Positions 33,828-44,741 of a stretch of 64,000 bases of DNA are shown piece after piece. Below the pieces are notes generated by a model that made no database searches, was not told the DNA's origin, and saw only the letters and a list, made by a program, of their open reading frames with translations. Every line of letters begins with the position of its first letter. The first letter of the stretch is position 1. This DNA comes from Flavobacterium commune (GTDB lineage: Bacteria > Bacteroidota > Bacteroidia > Flavobacteriales > Flavobacteriaceae), in assembly GCF_001857965.1 (NCBI RefSeq), contig NZ_CP017774.1, positions 3,596,001 to 3,660,000 of the forward strand, given 5' to 3'. The position numbers and the translations under genes are program-made.

Positions 33828-34679
33828 TTATTTATTAGCTACGTGATACGAAATCAAACCATCAATAGGTCTTCTTAAAACATTACCTAATTGTAAGTTG
33901 TATTTATCGAAAGTATGTTGCAATTCCTCTTTTAAATAATAAGCAATTGAACCAATAAAATGAACCGGAACCTCTTTGCAATTATCATATTGCTGAATGT
34001 AATTTTTCACAAAAGACTTCATTCCTTTACGAATAATTTTTTGACAAAACTCAGTTTCTTTATGCTGAATTAAAAACTTAGCGAAGGTGGCCAAATAAGC
34101 GTTTGGATTCTCTTCTTTATATAATTTGTTTTTAATAAAATCAGGATCCACATTGAACTCTTTTTCAAATTCAACAGCTAAATCTTTAGGCATCTTATTA
34201 AAATAATATTTTCTGATTAATTCTTTTCCAAAAACATTTCCACTGGCGTCATCCATAACGATATACCCTAAAGATTGTACTTTTTGATGCAATTGAGTTC
34301 CATCAAAATAACTGCAATTGGAACCTGTTCCCAGGATACAAACAATTGCTTTTTCGTCTTTTGGCGTAGTTGCATAAACAGCCGCATAAGTATCTTCTTC
34401 CACAACAATTTTAGCATTTGGAAAATAATCCTGAAAAACAGCAGTCAAACTGATTTTCATTCTGTCAGTTCCGCAACCTGCACCATAGAAAAATAAATGA
34501 GTAGCCTCTTTTTTGCTTTGTTGAATATCAAATCGATCCTCTAAACGAGCTACAATTTGATCTCCTTCCAGGATTTCCGGATTTAAACCCAGTGTTTGAG
34601 TTGTAAATAATATTTTTCCATGATCGTCTATCGCAATCCAGTCGGCTTTGGTAGAACCACTATCAACTATTAATTTCAT
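33828..34679 (-). CDS. BadF/BadG-type sugar kinase, GlcNAc kinase-like
   Basis: 283 residues of the ASKHA fold. Phosphate 1 motif VDSGSTKADW at residues 4-13, phosphate 2 VCILGTGSNCSYFDG, and the hinge and adenosine motif HFIGSIAYYLKEEL are visible. Members act on N-acetylglucosamine (NAGK) or, in other branches, on benzoyl-CoA reductase activation; the length and lack of Cys cluster motifs here favour the kinase. GlcNAc from recycled peptidoglycan is a likely substrate. It is cotranscribed with mgsA and follows gapA after a terminator. Confidence 0.85.
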   Translation of the reverse strand: MKLIVDSGSTKADWIAIDDHGKILFTTQTLGLNPEILEGDQIVARLEDRFDIQQSKKEATHLFFYGAGCGTDRMKISLTAVFQDYFPNAKIVVEEDTYAAVYATTPKDEKAIVCILGTGSNCSYFDGTQLHQKVQSLGYIVMDDASGNVFGKELIRKYYFNKMPKDLAVEFEKEFNVDPDFIKNKLYKEENPNAYLATFAKFLIQHKETEFCQKIIRKGMKSFVKNYIQQYDNCKEVPVHFIGSIAYYLKEELQHTFDKYNLQLGNVLRRPIDGLISYHVANK

Positions 34680-34770
34680 TTATTTTAGTTTTTAGATTTG
34701 TTTTTAGATAAGCTGTTCCTTTTTAATTAAAAATGTTGTTTTTACATTAATTAAAAGAGGTATAAAATAA

Positions 34771-34804
34771 GAAAATCCCGTTCGACGCATCGAACGGGAT
34801 TTTC
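34771..34804 (-). terminator. Terminator of gapA
   Basis: A perfect 14-bp stem AAAATCCCGTTCGA / TCGAACGGGATTTT with a CGCA loop and T-run, between the gapA stop and the kinase gene. It would limit readthrough from gapA. Confidence 0.85.
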
Positions 34805-34819
34805 TAAAATTGTAAAATA

Positions 34820-35836
<1,017 letters not shown>

Positions 35837-35902
35837 TTATTGTTTATTATTCTGATTGAAAAATTTTCGCAAATTTAATAATTAATTCTGCTACAATTTT
35901 TA

Positions 35903-36889
35903 TTAAGTTGTGATAATATCTGAAACTCTCAACAACTCTCTGTCGATTTCCGACTTACCTTTGATGGCTAATGATAATGGAGTAAGATTTACAGTATCAT
36001 TTTTTAATCCTACCATAAAGTTAGACACTCCGTCTAATAATGATTCTACAGCTTTAACACCTAAACGGCTAGCTAATACCCTATCAAAACAAGAAGGCGA
36101 ACCTCCACGCTGCATGTGTCCTAATACAGATACACGAACATCATATTCGGGCAAATTAGCATCCACATAATCTTTTAATTCGAATACATTTTTACCTATT
36201 TTATCTCCTTCTGCAATTACAACAATACTGGATGATTTTCCGGAAGCTTTACTTTTTTGAAGTGATTCCAATAGACGATCTAGCCCTAAATCTTCTTCAG
36301 GAATTAAAATTTCTTCAGCACCACCTGCAATACCTGCGTTCAATGCAATGTGTCCGGCATCTCTTCCCATTACTTCCACAAAGAATAAACGATTGTGTGA
36401 ACTGGCAGTATCTCTAATTTTATCGATACAATCTACTACGGTATTTAAAGCAGTATCATATCCTAAAGTATGTGTTGTTCCGTAAATATCATTATCGATA
36501 GTTCCCGGAATTCCCATTACAGGAAAATTATATTCTGAGTTAAAAATCAAAGCTCCTGTAAACGTACCGTCTCCTCCGATAACTACTAAAGCTTCAACTC
36601 CTTCTTTAACTAAGTTATCATGTGCTTTTTTTCTTCCTTCAGCAGTTCTGAATTCAGATGAACGAGCCGATTTTAAAATCGTTCCTCCTTTATTAATAAT
36701 ATTATTTACACTACGAGGTCCCATTTCTTTGAAGTCTCCTTCAATCATCCCTTGGTATCCTCTGTAAATCCCAACACATTCTATATTATGATAAGCACAA
36801 GTTCGAACTACAGAACGTATCGCGGCATTCATTCCCGGTGAATCTCCACCTGAGGTTAAAACACCTATTTTTTTTATTGTTTTTAGCAT
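35903..36889 (-). CDS. pfkA: ATP-dependent 6-phosphofructokinase
   Basis: 328 residues, the standard bacterial PfkA length. It phosphorylates fructose-6-phosphate, committing it to glycolysis. Conserved segments: LTSGGDSPGMNAAIR with the nucleotide glycine loop, RSSEFR, GGDGTFTGA with the metal Asp, PGTIDND with catalytic Asp, and MGRDAGHIAL (fructose-6-phosphate). The glycine in GGDGT rather than Asp argues for ATP over pyrophosphate as donor. The gene leads the pfkA-gapA pair on the minus strand. Start ATG at 36889 gives a direct fit to the family N-terminus. Confidence 0.96.
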   Translation of the reverse strand: MLKTIKKIGVLTSGGDSPGMNAAIRSVVRTCAYHNIECVGIYRGYQGMIEGDFKEMGPRSVNNIINKGGTILKSARSSEFRTAEGRKKAHDNLVKEGVEALVVIGGDGTFTGALIFNSEYNFPVMGIPGTIDNDIYGTTHTLGYDTALNTVVDCIDKIRDTASSHNRLFFVEVMGRDAGHIALNAGIAGGAEEILIPEEDLGLDRLLESLQKSKASGKSSSIVVIAEGDKIGKNVFELKDYVDANLPEYDVRVSVLGHMQRGGSPSCFDRVLASRLGVKAVESLLDGVSNFMVGLKNDTVNLTPLSLAIKGKSEIDRELLRVSDIITT

Positions 36890-37117
36890 AGTTTTAGTTT
36901 TGAAAGGTAAAATTAAGAAACATTAATTACTTTAAAAGGGTATGACTTAATATTTTAACTAATCAGCTTAAATTCAAACGTTTTCGTTAATAAGTTTCAC
37001 AAAAAACAAAAAAACTGAACTTTTTTTTGAAAGAAATCGATTTTTAGATAATTTAACTAAGAATACCTTATTTTAACCTTTATCTAACATTTTAATAAAA
37101 CAACATCGATTAGCAAA

Positions 37118-40100
37118 CTACTCTTCGTCCTCGGCTTTAACCGCTTCTTTATTCTTTTTTGAATCAGCTTTTTTAGGAGCTTTCTTTTTACTGAAATTAA
37201 TATACTCCGGAATTACATTAGAATCCTGAAAATACTCATTAGTATTCCCGGTATTTTGAATACGGTATTTTTTAAATATCTTACTAACCAATTCCCTGAA
37301 AGTATCAAAATCAACATCATAAGTCACCCCTAAACCTTGGGTATAACCTATTCCCTGACCAATATAATTAATATCATTTTCTCTGTTGAATAATCGTAAA
37401 TTCATTGTTCCATCCTGATTTACCCTATACAAAACTTCAACATCGCCTACTACTGCCGATTCATTAATTCCTCCAAAAGGAACCCCTACCTTTCCGTTAA
37501 TAGAAATACGCTCATTAATTTTTGACGAAATAGTTGCTACTACTCTACCATCGGTTTCTCTACCAATTCTTCTGTCAGGAGAAACATAATTCAGTCCTAC
37601 CTTAAACTTATCACTATCCGTCTTTAAAATATCTCCTAACAAACTGGAAGCGGTTTCAAACAAACTTCCCGAAAAATCAGACTGATTCACTCCTTCCGGA
37701 CTCAAAAAACCTCCCGAAGAAAGCAAATACAAAGCCTGTGTTTGCCTTACATCTTTATCGTATAATTTATATTGAATTTCTGACTTTAAAACATTACTCA
37801 CCGTTGGGAATTCTATATTAAAATCAGGATCCGGACTGGCTAAATCTCCCTGAATACCAATAACTACATTCACCGGGACTTTTCGGTTAAATGAAGAATT
37901 GTCCAACAAAACAGCAGGATTCGCAATGGTTTTGTAAACCGCCTGTAAATTCAACTGCGCTCGCATTGGATTCCCTTCCCAGGAAATAGAACCTCCTTTT
38001 TTTACATCAAACTTCTTATCAATTAATCCGCCGTATTTAAAATTATAAGTTCCTTCATAAGCCTGGAAATCACCCCACATATTAAATTTTCCTAAAGTGT
38101 TAATTTCAAACAAAAGTGAACCATAACCTCTACCACGCATTCCATGTCCTGAATTTCTGTCTAATATCACTTCAACCTCGGCATCAGGCGTTATGTCCAA
38201 ATCAAATTTTAACTCAAGACCATTATACTTTCGGGTATTTTCGACAATTCCCATTTTTTTATTATACTTTTCCTTGGGTGTTACAAAGTGAATAAAAGAA
38301 TTCTCGCCTACACTCTCGGCATAATTAATAGGTATTTTAACGTCGGATCCCTTCTCTGATTTTGCGTCAATTTTTATCAACAAAGCATTAGTAGGTCCTT
38401 TAATCGTTGCAGCTCCGTTAATAAAAGCAGTTCCATAATAGGCAGCATCTTCAGAATCCTTGGTATCTAAAACCACCAGCCTTTTGGAAGTTATCCCAAA
38501 ATCCAGTTTCCAGTCTGCAAAATTATTATGCTCAATACTACCATTCAATAAACCTCTGGTATTAAATTTAGAATCTGTAATGGTATTATTTCTAAACAAA
38601 AATGTCTCATCTACCAAATCCACTACTGAACGATCACTCAACTGATAATCAACATTGAGATAAGGAATAGTCATTCCTGCTTTATCTACAAACAATCGTC
38701 CGCTTATTTTTGGCTTATTTACATCTCCTGTTACAATTGAATTTCCTGTTACAAATCCTCTGATATTAGACAAAACGTCACCTCCTAACGAACTAAAAAC
38801 ACCTAAATTAAACTTATCCAATTTCAATTTTAAATCAAGAACCGTTTTCTTGTTGACAATTTCAAAACTTCCGTTAGCATTAAAAGATTCCAGATTATCA
38901 TTTTGCAAATAAGAATTAATACTGAATTTTTCCAGATTTTGATCTCCTTCAATATCAAACTTCAAAGTTCCCAAGTCGGTTTTATTAATATTCAGTTTAT
39001 CGACTATTAATGAAGCGGTGGGCTTATAAATCTGATTGTTTTGCTTAAAATGAATGGCACCGTTTACATTTCCGTTAAACACAAACTTACTGCTCAAAGG
39101 CGTAATTTTATACAAATCAACATCTTTAAAACTAAGTTCTAAATTCTTATTCAAATTATCTTTTATCACCCCATTCAAAGCCACAGATTGATTTTCGTGA
39201 GAAAGTATGATATTATCAAAATTGAAATTCTTAACCGATTTATCAAAAACTATTTTATTATCCGATCGGTCCTGTTGATTCAAATACCATAAATTCTCCT
39301 TGAATTTCATCTCTGATTTACTAATACCTACCACATTATTATTATCCTCATCAATAGTATGGTATAAATTCAGGTTGAAATAATCTTCTCCTTTTTCGCC
39401 TCCTTTAAACTCGGAACGAAACAGTAAAGTATCTTTAGTGATGATGTTAATCAAGCTAAAATCACGCATTTTATAATAAGGCGTTTTGATGCTATCTAAT
39501 TCCACATAAGCATTGTACAACGGATTTTTATTATCAATAGCAACACTAATATTATCAAAAGTATTCTTAGCATACACAATTTTAGGCGAATTAAAATTCA
39601 TCTTAAATTCCTGACCATCCGATTTGATGTTTCCTTTAAGAACCGTATTGGTTGCCAACGCAATTTCGGGATATAAAATCTCAACAATCTTACTGTAAAT
39701 AGTAAAATTAAACCTTAAAAATTGTCCTTTGTTTACTTTTTCGGGCTTAAAATTAGTATATAAACTACCCAGTGAATTCTTAGCCAATCTTCCTAATTGA
39801 CTAAATTGAAAACGCCCCACCACTTTTCCTTCAACAATATCCGGAGAATCAATTGTTAGCGTACGAATTCCTTTTTCGTCAAAAGTGGAATTAATATTAA
39901 AATCATCAAAAAAATAAGTATCCTTTACATTTTGATACGAAGTCTCTTTTATATAAATATTTCCCTGTAAATTTTCAATAGTATTTCCCGTGACCTGTAC
40001 CACCACATCACCTTTAAAATTAGAAATACTATCCTTTACAAATTTCAGCTTATTCAAATTGGCATGAGCCACATTGATATGAAAATCATATTTATTTTCT

Positions 40101-41557
40101 TTGGCACTTAAATCAACCAAACCATCAAATTCCATATCCAGATTAGGATCATCTACCGAAATTTGTCCTTTATAATAAGGCAATTTAAAATTACCATTAA
40201 CAACAATATTGCTGTATCTGTAATTTTTATAATCAACTGTATTGATAGTTCCTTTTAACTGTGTGTTCAAGAATTTCTCTGTAAATCCTTTTCCATCTAC
40301 ATTGACATCCATGGTTACTTTTCCTAAATCTTCACGATTTAAAAAAGTTCCAACATCAAAATTTTCAAAAACTACATTTCCGGTATAAGTCGCTTTGTCA
40401 ATAAAATCTATATTTGTCATCGAAAAAACCGACTGTACTCTTCCAATTTCTGATTTCAAATTAAGTGCTGCATCGATAGCTGTAGCTGTAAGTTGGGTGC
40501 TTCCTTCCATCCAAAAACCCCCCAATGTTTTTAATTCAACCGGTAGTTTTTTGCCAAGAACATTAGGAAGAAGGTTCACTAAATTATCGTAACTCGAGTT
40601 GATTCGGCTAAAATCGCCATCCATATAAAATCGCTGATGTTGTTTTCCAAAAATATTTTTGAAACGAATAGCTCCTTCAATTCTTGATTTTTTCGAATCA
40701 ACTAACTTTAAACGATTTACATACAAATCGTTTAAAGTTCCATTAATATTGGCTCTGTTGATATAGAAGAAATGATTTTTAGCTAATTCATTATAAAAAT
40801 AACGGACATCATTACTTGCTATCGAAGCCGAATGAATCTTAACATCAAACTTAACTTTATCATTAAAATGGGCAAAATCTTCAATTTTATAATTCAGCGC
40901 CACTTCAGCTTTTATTTTGGATTCAGAAGTGGTTAAATCCAGATTTTCCAGCTTTATTTTTTTCTTGGTATAACTAAAAACAGTACTTAAATCTTTTACA
41001 AACAAACCTCCTGAATCTAAAAAAGATAATTTATTTATAATAATATCCACATCAGGACCATAGAGTTTAAAATTGGTCAATTCGGTATTAATATTTTTAA
41101 AATCAACATCCTTTGGATTGGCTTTATTCTCATCTGTCAATCTAAAATGCCCATGATTGATGTAAGCCTTATCTGATGTCAGAAGAAAATGTTTTCCTGT
41201 AGGTGGTTTCCCCGAATCAAAGGCATCTATGAAAACATCCATATTAGTTTTCTTTTCGTTTTTGTAAGTTTTCATATCAAACAAAACTCCATCCAGATGA
41301 ATTTTCTTAAACAACAAATCGCCTTCTAAAACAGCATTGACATCAAAAATAGTAGTATTTAAAATTCGGGTATAAATTAAAGTGTCCTTATGGTGATCTA
41401 AAATCAATACGTTTTTAATTTTTACTCCACCAAAAACTGATACTCTAACTTTGTCAATATTGATACTTGTACCAAAATCATTATTGATACGATTCATTAA
41501 ATACTTACCTACCTTAGTTTGAACCGCTGGTAACGATAAAGCAATACCAAGCATCAA
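37118..41557 (-). CDS. tamB: TamB-like translocation/assembly module protein
   Basis: At least 1479 residues. The protein is a long chain of beta-strand repeats with the TamB (DUF490) domain at the C-terminus (about 1050-1430: KFNMWGDFQAYEGTYNFKYG, NVVIGIQGDLASPDPDFNIEFP), the hallmark of the bridge-like AsmA/TamB proteins that carry lipids from inner to outer membrane. A charged Lys/Glu tail ends it. The first normal start is TTG at 41557, or ATG at 41554, which leaves only half of the N-terminal anchor. The same frame stays open to 41629 and encodes AIKITSSIILGLIIFLLM, an obvious membrane helix, without ATG, GTG or TTG. A nonstandard start such as ATA or ATT upstream is likely. It is divergent from tsaD. 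Confidence 0.9.
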   Translation of the reverse strand: MMLGIALSLPAVQTKVGKYLMNRINNDFGTSINIDKVRVSVFGGVKIKNVLILDHHKDTLIYTRILNTTIFDVNAVLEGDLLFKKIHLDGVLFDMKTYKNEKKTNMDVFIDAFDSGKPPTGKHFLLTSDKAYINHGHFRLTDENKANPKDVDFKNINTELTNFKLYGPDVDIIINKLSFLDSGGLFVKDLSTVFSYTKKKIKLENLDLTTSESKIKAEVALNYKIEDFAHFNDKVKFDVKIHSASIASNDVRYFYNELAKNHFFYINRANINGTLNDLYVNRLKLVDSKKSRIEGAIRFKNIFGKQHQRFYMDGDFSRINSSYDNLVNLLPNVLGKKLPVELKTLGGFWMEGSTQLTATAIDAALNLKSEIGRVQSVFSMTNIDFIDKATYTGNVVFENFDVGTFLNREDLGKVTMDVNVDGKGFTEKFLNTQLKGTINTVDYKNYRYSNIVVNGNFKLPYYKGQISVDDPNLDMEFDGLVDLSAKENKYDFHINVAHANLNKLKFVKDSISNFKGDVVVQVTGNTIENLQGNIYIKETSYQNVKDTYFFDDFNINSTFDEKGIRTLTIDSPDIVEGKVVGRFQFSQLGRLAKNSLGSLYTNFKPEKVNKGQFLRFNFTIYSKIVEILYPEIALATNTVLKGNIKSDGQEFKMNFNSPKIVYAKNTFDNISVAIDNKNPLYNAYVELDSIKTPYYKMRDFSLINIITKDTLLFRSEFKGGEKGEDYFNLNLYHTIDEDNNNVVGISKSEMKFKENLWYLNQQDRSDNKIVFDKSVKNFNFDNIILSHENQSVALNGVIKDNLNKNLELSFKDVDLYKITPLSSKFVFNGNVNGAIHFKQNNQIYKPTASLIVDKLNINKTDLGTLKFDIEGDQNLEKFSINSYLQNDNLESFNANGSFEIVNKKTVLDLKLKLDKFNLGVFSSLGGDVLSNIRGFVTGNSIVTGDVNKPKISGRLFVDKAGMTIPYLNVDYQLSDRSVVDLVDETFLFRNNTITDSKFNTRGLLNGSIEHNNFADWKLDFGITSKRLVVLDTKDSEDAAYYGTAFINGAATIKGPTNALLIKIDAKSEKGSDVKIPINYAESVGENSFIHFVTPKEKYNKKMGIVENTRKYNGLELKFDLDITPDAEVEVILDRNSGHGMRGRGYGSLLFEINTLGKFNMWGDFQAYEGTYNFKYGGLIDKKFDVKKGGSISWEGNPMRAQLNLQAVYKTIANPAVLLDNSSFNRKVPVNVVIGIQGDLASPDPDFNIEFPTVSNVLKSEIQYKLYDKDVRQTQALYLLSSGGFLSPEGVNQSDFSGSLFETASSLLGDILKTDSDKFKVGLNYVSPDRRIGRETDGRVVATISSKINERISINGKVGVPFGGINESAVVGDVEVLYRVNQDGTMNLRLFNRENDINYIGQGIGYTQGLGVTYDVDFDTFRELVSKIFKKYRIQNTGNTNEYFQDSNVIPEYINFSKKKAPKKADSKKNKEAVKAEDEE

Positions 41558-41759
41558 CAGGAAAATGATGAGCCCCAGAATTATACTCGAAGTTATTTTA
41601 ATGGCTTTTTTGATATGCTTTGCTTTTATTTATGAAATATTATTTTGCTTAAGGAAAGAGCAAAACCTTTAATAAAAATTCTTTAATTTTGGCTGCGCCG
41701 TAAAATTAAAAAAAATAAAATCGGTTTCTATAGATAATTCAAAAATTGTGCCTTCAAAT

Positions 41760-42782
41760 ATGCTAAATCCCGAGGTTTTTATTCTTGCTATCGAAAGTTC
41801 ATGCGATGATACTGCTGCAGCCGTTTTATGTAACGACAAAGTACTGTCAAATGTTGTGGCGAATCAATTAATTCATACCCAGTACGGCGGTGTGGTTCCT
41901 GAACTGGCTTCAAGAGCGCATCAGCAAAATATTGTACCTGTAATTGATGCTGCTTTCAAAAAAGCCAATATACAAAAAGAACAACTTTCAGCCATTGCAT
42001 TTACTCAAGGACCGGGACTAATGGGTTCTTTATTAGTAGGTAGTTCATTTGCCAAATCAATGGCACTGGCATTGGGAATTCCACTTATTGCGGTCAACCA
42101 CATGCACGCACATATTTTGGCGCATTTTATTGACGAAGAAGGTTATGACAAACCCGAATTTCCTTTCCTGGCCTTAACCATTAGCGGCGGACATACCCAA
42201 ATTGTGAAAGTCAACCACTTTTTTGATATGCAAATCATTGGCGAAACCACCGATGATGCTGTAGGTGAAGCTTTTGACAAAAGCGCTAAAATCCTGGGAC
42301 TTCCCTATCCTGGTGGGCCTTTAGTAGATAAATATGCCCAACTGGGAAATCCAAAAGCATATCCTTTTACCAAACCGAAAGTTCCCGGACTGGATTTTAG
42401 TTTTTCAGGTTTAAAAACGGCAATCTTGTATTTCATCCAAAAAGAAAAACAAAAAAATCCAAATTTTATCGAAGAAAACACCAATGATATTTGTGCTTCG
42501 ATTCAATATACGATTATCCAAATTTTAATGGACAAATTAAAATTGGCTGTACAAGAAACGGGAATTAAACAAATAGCTATTGGCGGAGGCGTTTCGGCAA
42601 ATTCCGGAATCAGACAAACTTTAAAAGACGCTGAACAAAAATACGGCTGGAAAACATTTGTCCCTAAATTTGAATACACGACCGATAATGCTGCCATGAT
42701 AGGGATTGTAGGTTATCAAAAATTCTTGTCTCAAAATTTCGAAAATGCTTCAGTTGTTTCTAAAGCGCGAATTCAATTCTAA
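41760..42782 (+). CDS. tsaD: tRNA N6-adenosine threonylcarbamoyltransferase
   Basis: 340 residues from ATG 41760 (MLNPEVFILAIESSCDDTAAA); an in-frame GTG four codons upstream is also possible. TsaD transfers the threonylcarbamoyl group to A37 of tRNAs that read ANN codons. Signatures: ESSCDDTA (12-19), the metal motif H114-x3-H118 (NHMHAHI), SGGHTQIV, DAVGEAFDKSAKILGLPYPGG and GGGVSANSG near the C-terminus, all intact. It leads the closely spaced plus-strand run to 47588; rsmE starts three bases after its stop. TAATTTTG at 41684-41691 could be its -7 element. Confidence 0.97.
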   Translation: MLNPEVFILAIESSCDDTAAAVLCNDKVLSNVVANQLIHTQYGGVVPELASRAHQQNIVPVIDAAFKKANIQKEQLSAIAFTQGPGLMGSLLVGSSFAKSMALALGIPLIAVNHMHAHILAHFIDEEGYDKPEFPFLALTISGGHTQIVKVNHFFDMQIIGETTDDAVGEAFDKSAKILGLPYPGGPLVDKYAQLGNPKAYPFTKPKVPGLDFSFSGLKTAILYFIQKEKQKNPNFIEENTNDICASIQYTIIQILMDKLKLAVQETGIKQIAIGGGVSANSGIRQTLKDAEQKYGWKTFVPKFEYTTDNAAMIGIVGYQKFLSQNFENASVVSKARIQF

Positions 42783-42785
42783 ACT

Positions 42786-43493
42786 ATGCAATTATTTTAC
42801 AATCCAAATATTGACCCGCAAACGGAATCCTTTTCTTTCGACAAAGAAGAAAGCAAACACATTATCAAAGTCTTACGAAAAAAAGATGGCGATATTTTAT
42901 TTGTAACCAATGGTTTGGGATATATCTTCGAATGCGAAATCACCTTAGCATCTGATAACAAATGTACAGTCAAAATTAATTCTTTTGAGAAAAAAGAAAC
43001 GCCAAAATTCCATTTGCATCTGGCCGTTGCACCAACAAAAATGAACGACCGCTACGAATGGTTTCTGGAAAAAGCTACCGAAATTGGTATTCAGGAAATT
43101 ACGCCCATTATTTGTGATCGCTCCGAAAGAAAGGTCATCAACAAAGAACGATTTGATAAAATCATCCTGTCAGCGTTAAAACAATGCAACGAAGCTTACT
43201 TACCAAAATTGAACGAAGCAGTTAGTTTTAAAGAATTTGTAAATCAAAAAAAGAATGGCAGCTTACTAATTGCCCATTGCGAAGAAACCGATAAAAAAAC
43301 ATTGAAATCGGTTTTGAAAGCCAACGAAGATATTACTTTACTTATTGGCCCAGAAGGCGATTTTTCGGTTAAAGAAATCGCATTGGCGTTAGAGAATAAT
43401 TATATTCCCGTTTCTTTAGGCAACACCAGATTAAGAACTGAAACAGCAGCGTTAGTAGCTTGCCATAGTGTGGTGTTTTTTAATGAAGAATAG
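42786..43493 (+). CDS. rsmE: 16S rRNA (uracil1498-N3)-methyltransferase
   Basis: 235 residues of the SPOUT knot family. The N-terminal PUA-like part contains the SKHIIKVLRKKDGD signature; the knot includes LIGPEGDFSVKEI (SAM loop), SLGNTRLRTETAALVA (dimer and SAM binding) and KMNDRYEWFLEKATEIGI, all typical of RsmE. It methylates U1498 in the 30S decoding region. The ATG lies three bases after the tsaD stop. Its stop overlaps the inverted copy of the 14-nt repeat that follows. Confidence 0.95.
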   Translation: MQLFYNPNIDPQTESFSFDKEESKHIIKVLRKKDGDILFVTNGLGYIFECEITLASDNKCTVKINSFEKKETPKFHLHLAVAPTKMNDRYEWFLEKATEIGIQEITPIICDRSERKVINKERFDKIILSALKQCNEAYLPKLNEAVSFKEFVNQKKNGSLLIAHCEETDKKTLKSVLKANEDITLLIGPEGDFSVKEIALALENNYIPVSLGNTRLRTETAALVACHSVVFFNEE

Positions 43494-43520
43494 TCCTTAG
43501 TTTAGGATGAATTTAATCAA

Positions 43521-43558
43521 TAAGGACTAACTACTAAGGACTAATCACTAAGGACTAA
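43521..43558 (+). repeat. 14-nt tandem repeat, three copies
   Basis: TAAGGACTAA at 43521, 43535 and 43549, exactly 14 bases apart (unit TAAGGACTAAYYAC). An inverted copy, TAGTCCTTA, lies at 43491-43499 over the rsmE stop. The third copy ends three bases before the DUF4159 start, so copy-number change would shift the leader length. I know of no named family. Confidence 0.7.
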
Positions 43559-43561
43559 AAA

Positions 43562-44200
43562 ATGAAAAAAATATATCTTCTTTTAGTATTAATCTCTTTC
43601 ACCTCGTTTTCCCAGGAAATTGCCTTGGTAAAATACAGCGGTGGTGGCGATTGGTATGCCAATCCTACTTCACTTCATAATTTAATTCGTTTTTGCAACA
43701 GCCATATCAACACCACTATTAATCCAAAACCAGCTACAGTAGAACCAAGTAGCCCTGATTTATTTTCCTATCCTTTTACCCACATGACGGGACACGGAAA
43801 TGTTGTTTTTAGTGAATCAGATGTACAAAATCTTCAAAAATATTTAAAAGCCGGTGGTTTTTTACATATTGATGATAATTACGGAATGGATCAATACATT
43901 CGAAAAGAAATTAAAAAAATATTCCCTGACAAAGAATTGATTGAAATTCCTGCTAATCACGCTATTTTTCAAAAACCTTATCTTTTTGCCAATGGTTTAC
44001 CCAAAATACACGAACACGATGGCAAACGTCCACAAGCTTTTGGGGTTTTCATAGACAATAGATTAGTACTGCTATATACTTTTGAATGTGATTTAGGTGA
44101 TGGCTGGGAAGATGCCGAAGTCAATAACGACCCAATTGAAGTACGTGAAAAAGCATTGAAAATGGGAGCTAATATTATGAACTATATCTTTAATAACTAA
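43562..44200 (+). CDS. DUF4159-domain secreted protein
   Basis: 212 residues with a signal peptide at 1-17 (FTSFS-Q). The mature part is a single DUF4159 domain of class I glutamine amidotransferase-like fold: KYSGGGDWYANPTSLHNLI, PFTHMTGHGNVVFSESD, LKAGGFLHIDDNYG, ANHAIFQKPY and LLYTFECDLGDGWED. Its function is not established. It is found as a stand-alone periplasmic protein in Bacteroidota and often near MoxR/BatA-type genes elsewhere, but here it lies between two RNA methyltransferase genes. A 14-nt tandem repeat ends just before the ATG. Confidence 0.88.
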   Translation: MKKIYLLLVLISFTSFSQEIALVKYSGGGDWYANPTSLHNLIRFCNSHINTTINPKPATVEPSSPDLFSYPFTHMTGHGNVVFSESDVQNLQKYLKAGGFLHIDDNYGMDQYIRKEIKKIFPDKELIEIPANHAIFQKPYLFANGLPKIHEHDGKRPQAFGVFIDNRLVLLYTFECDLGDGWEDAEVNNDPIEVREKALKMGANIMNYIFNN

Positions 44201-44205
44201 TTCAA

Positions 44206-44709
44206 GTGCAGCTAAAACACGAAGAAAATCAGTTTAAACAAACGCAATTTCCTATTACGCTGGTTTGTGACAATATCTATTTCCAACAAAATATTGGTTC
44301 GCTTTTTAGAATTGGGGAAGCTTTCGGAATTGAGAAAATTATTTTCTTAGGAAAAGACATTCCTCTAAATCCCCGAAAAATTAATAAAACTTCCAGAAGT
44401 ACCCATTTACACGTTCCTTACACTGTAATTGAAGAAAACGACACTTTAATTAATTACTTACAGGAGAATAATTATGAAATAATTTCGTTAGAAATTGCTT
44501 CAAGCAGCAAAGCATTAAAAGAAGTGATTTTGCCTTCTGATAAAAAAATAGCACTTATAATTGGCAGCGAAATTAATGGCATAAACGAAGCTCTTTTGGC
44601 AATTTCAAATCAAATTGTACACATCAATATGTTTGGTCAAAACAGCAGTATGAATGTGGTTCAGGCTGCAAGTATTGCGCTTTATGAATTTACTTCAAAA
44701 ATGATTTGA
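44206..44709 (+). CDS. TrmH/SpoU-family RNA methyltransferase
   Basis: 167 residues starting with GTG at 44206, five bases after the DUF4159 stop; no other start gives the full fold. The three SpoU motifs are clear: VCDNIYFQQNIGSLFRIGEAF (I), LIIGSEINGINEALL (II) and IHINMFGQNSSMNVVQAASI (III). The enzyme makes a 2'-O-methyl ribose in tRNA or rRNA; the target cannot be assigned without more data. The lack of an N-terminal substrate-binding extension makes it a minimal catalytic domain, like TrmL. Confidence 0.9.
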   Translation: MQLKHEENQFKQTQFPITLVCDNIYFQQNIGSLFRIGEAFGIEKIIFLGKDIPLNPRKINKTSRSTHLHVPYTVIEENDTLINYLQENNYEIISLEIASSSKALKEVILPSDKKIALIIGSEINGINEALLAISNQIVHINMFGQNSSMNVVQAASIALYEFTSKMI

Positions 44710-44741
44710 GTTTCTTTATCTTTATAAACTAAAACATTGCT

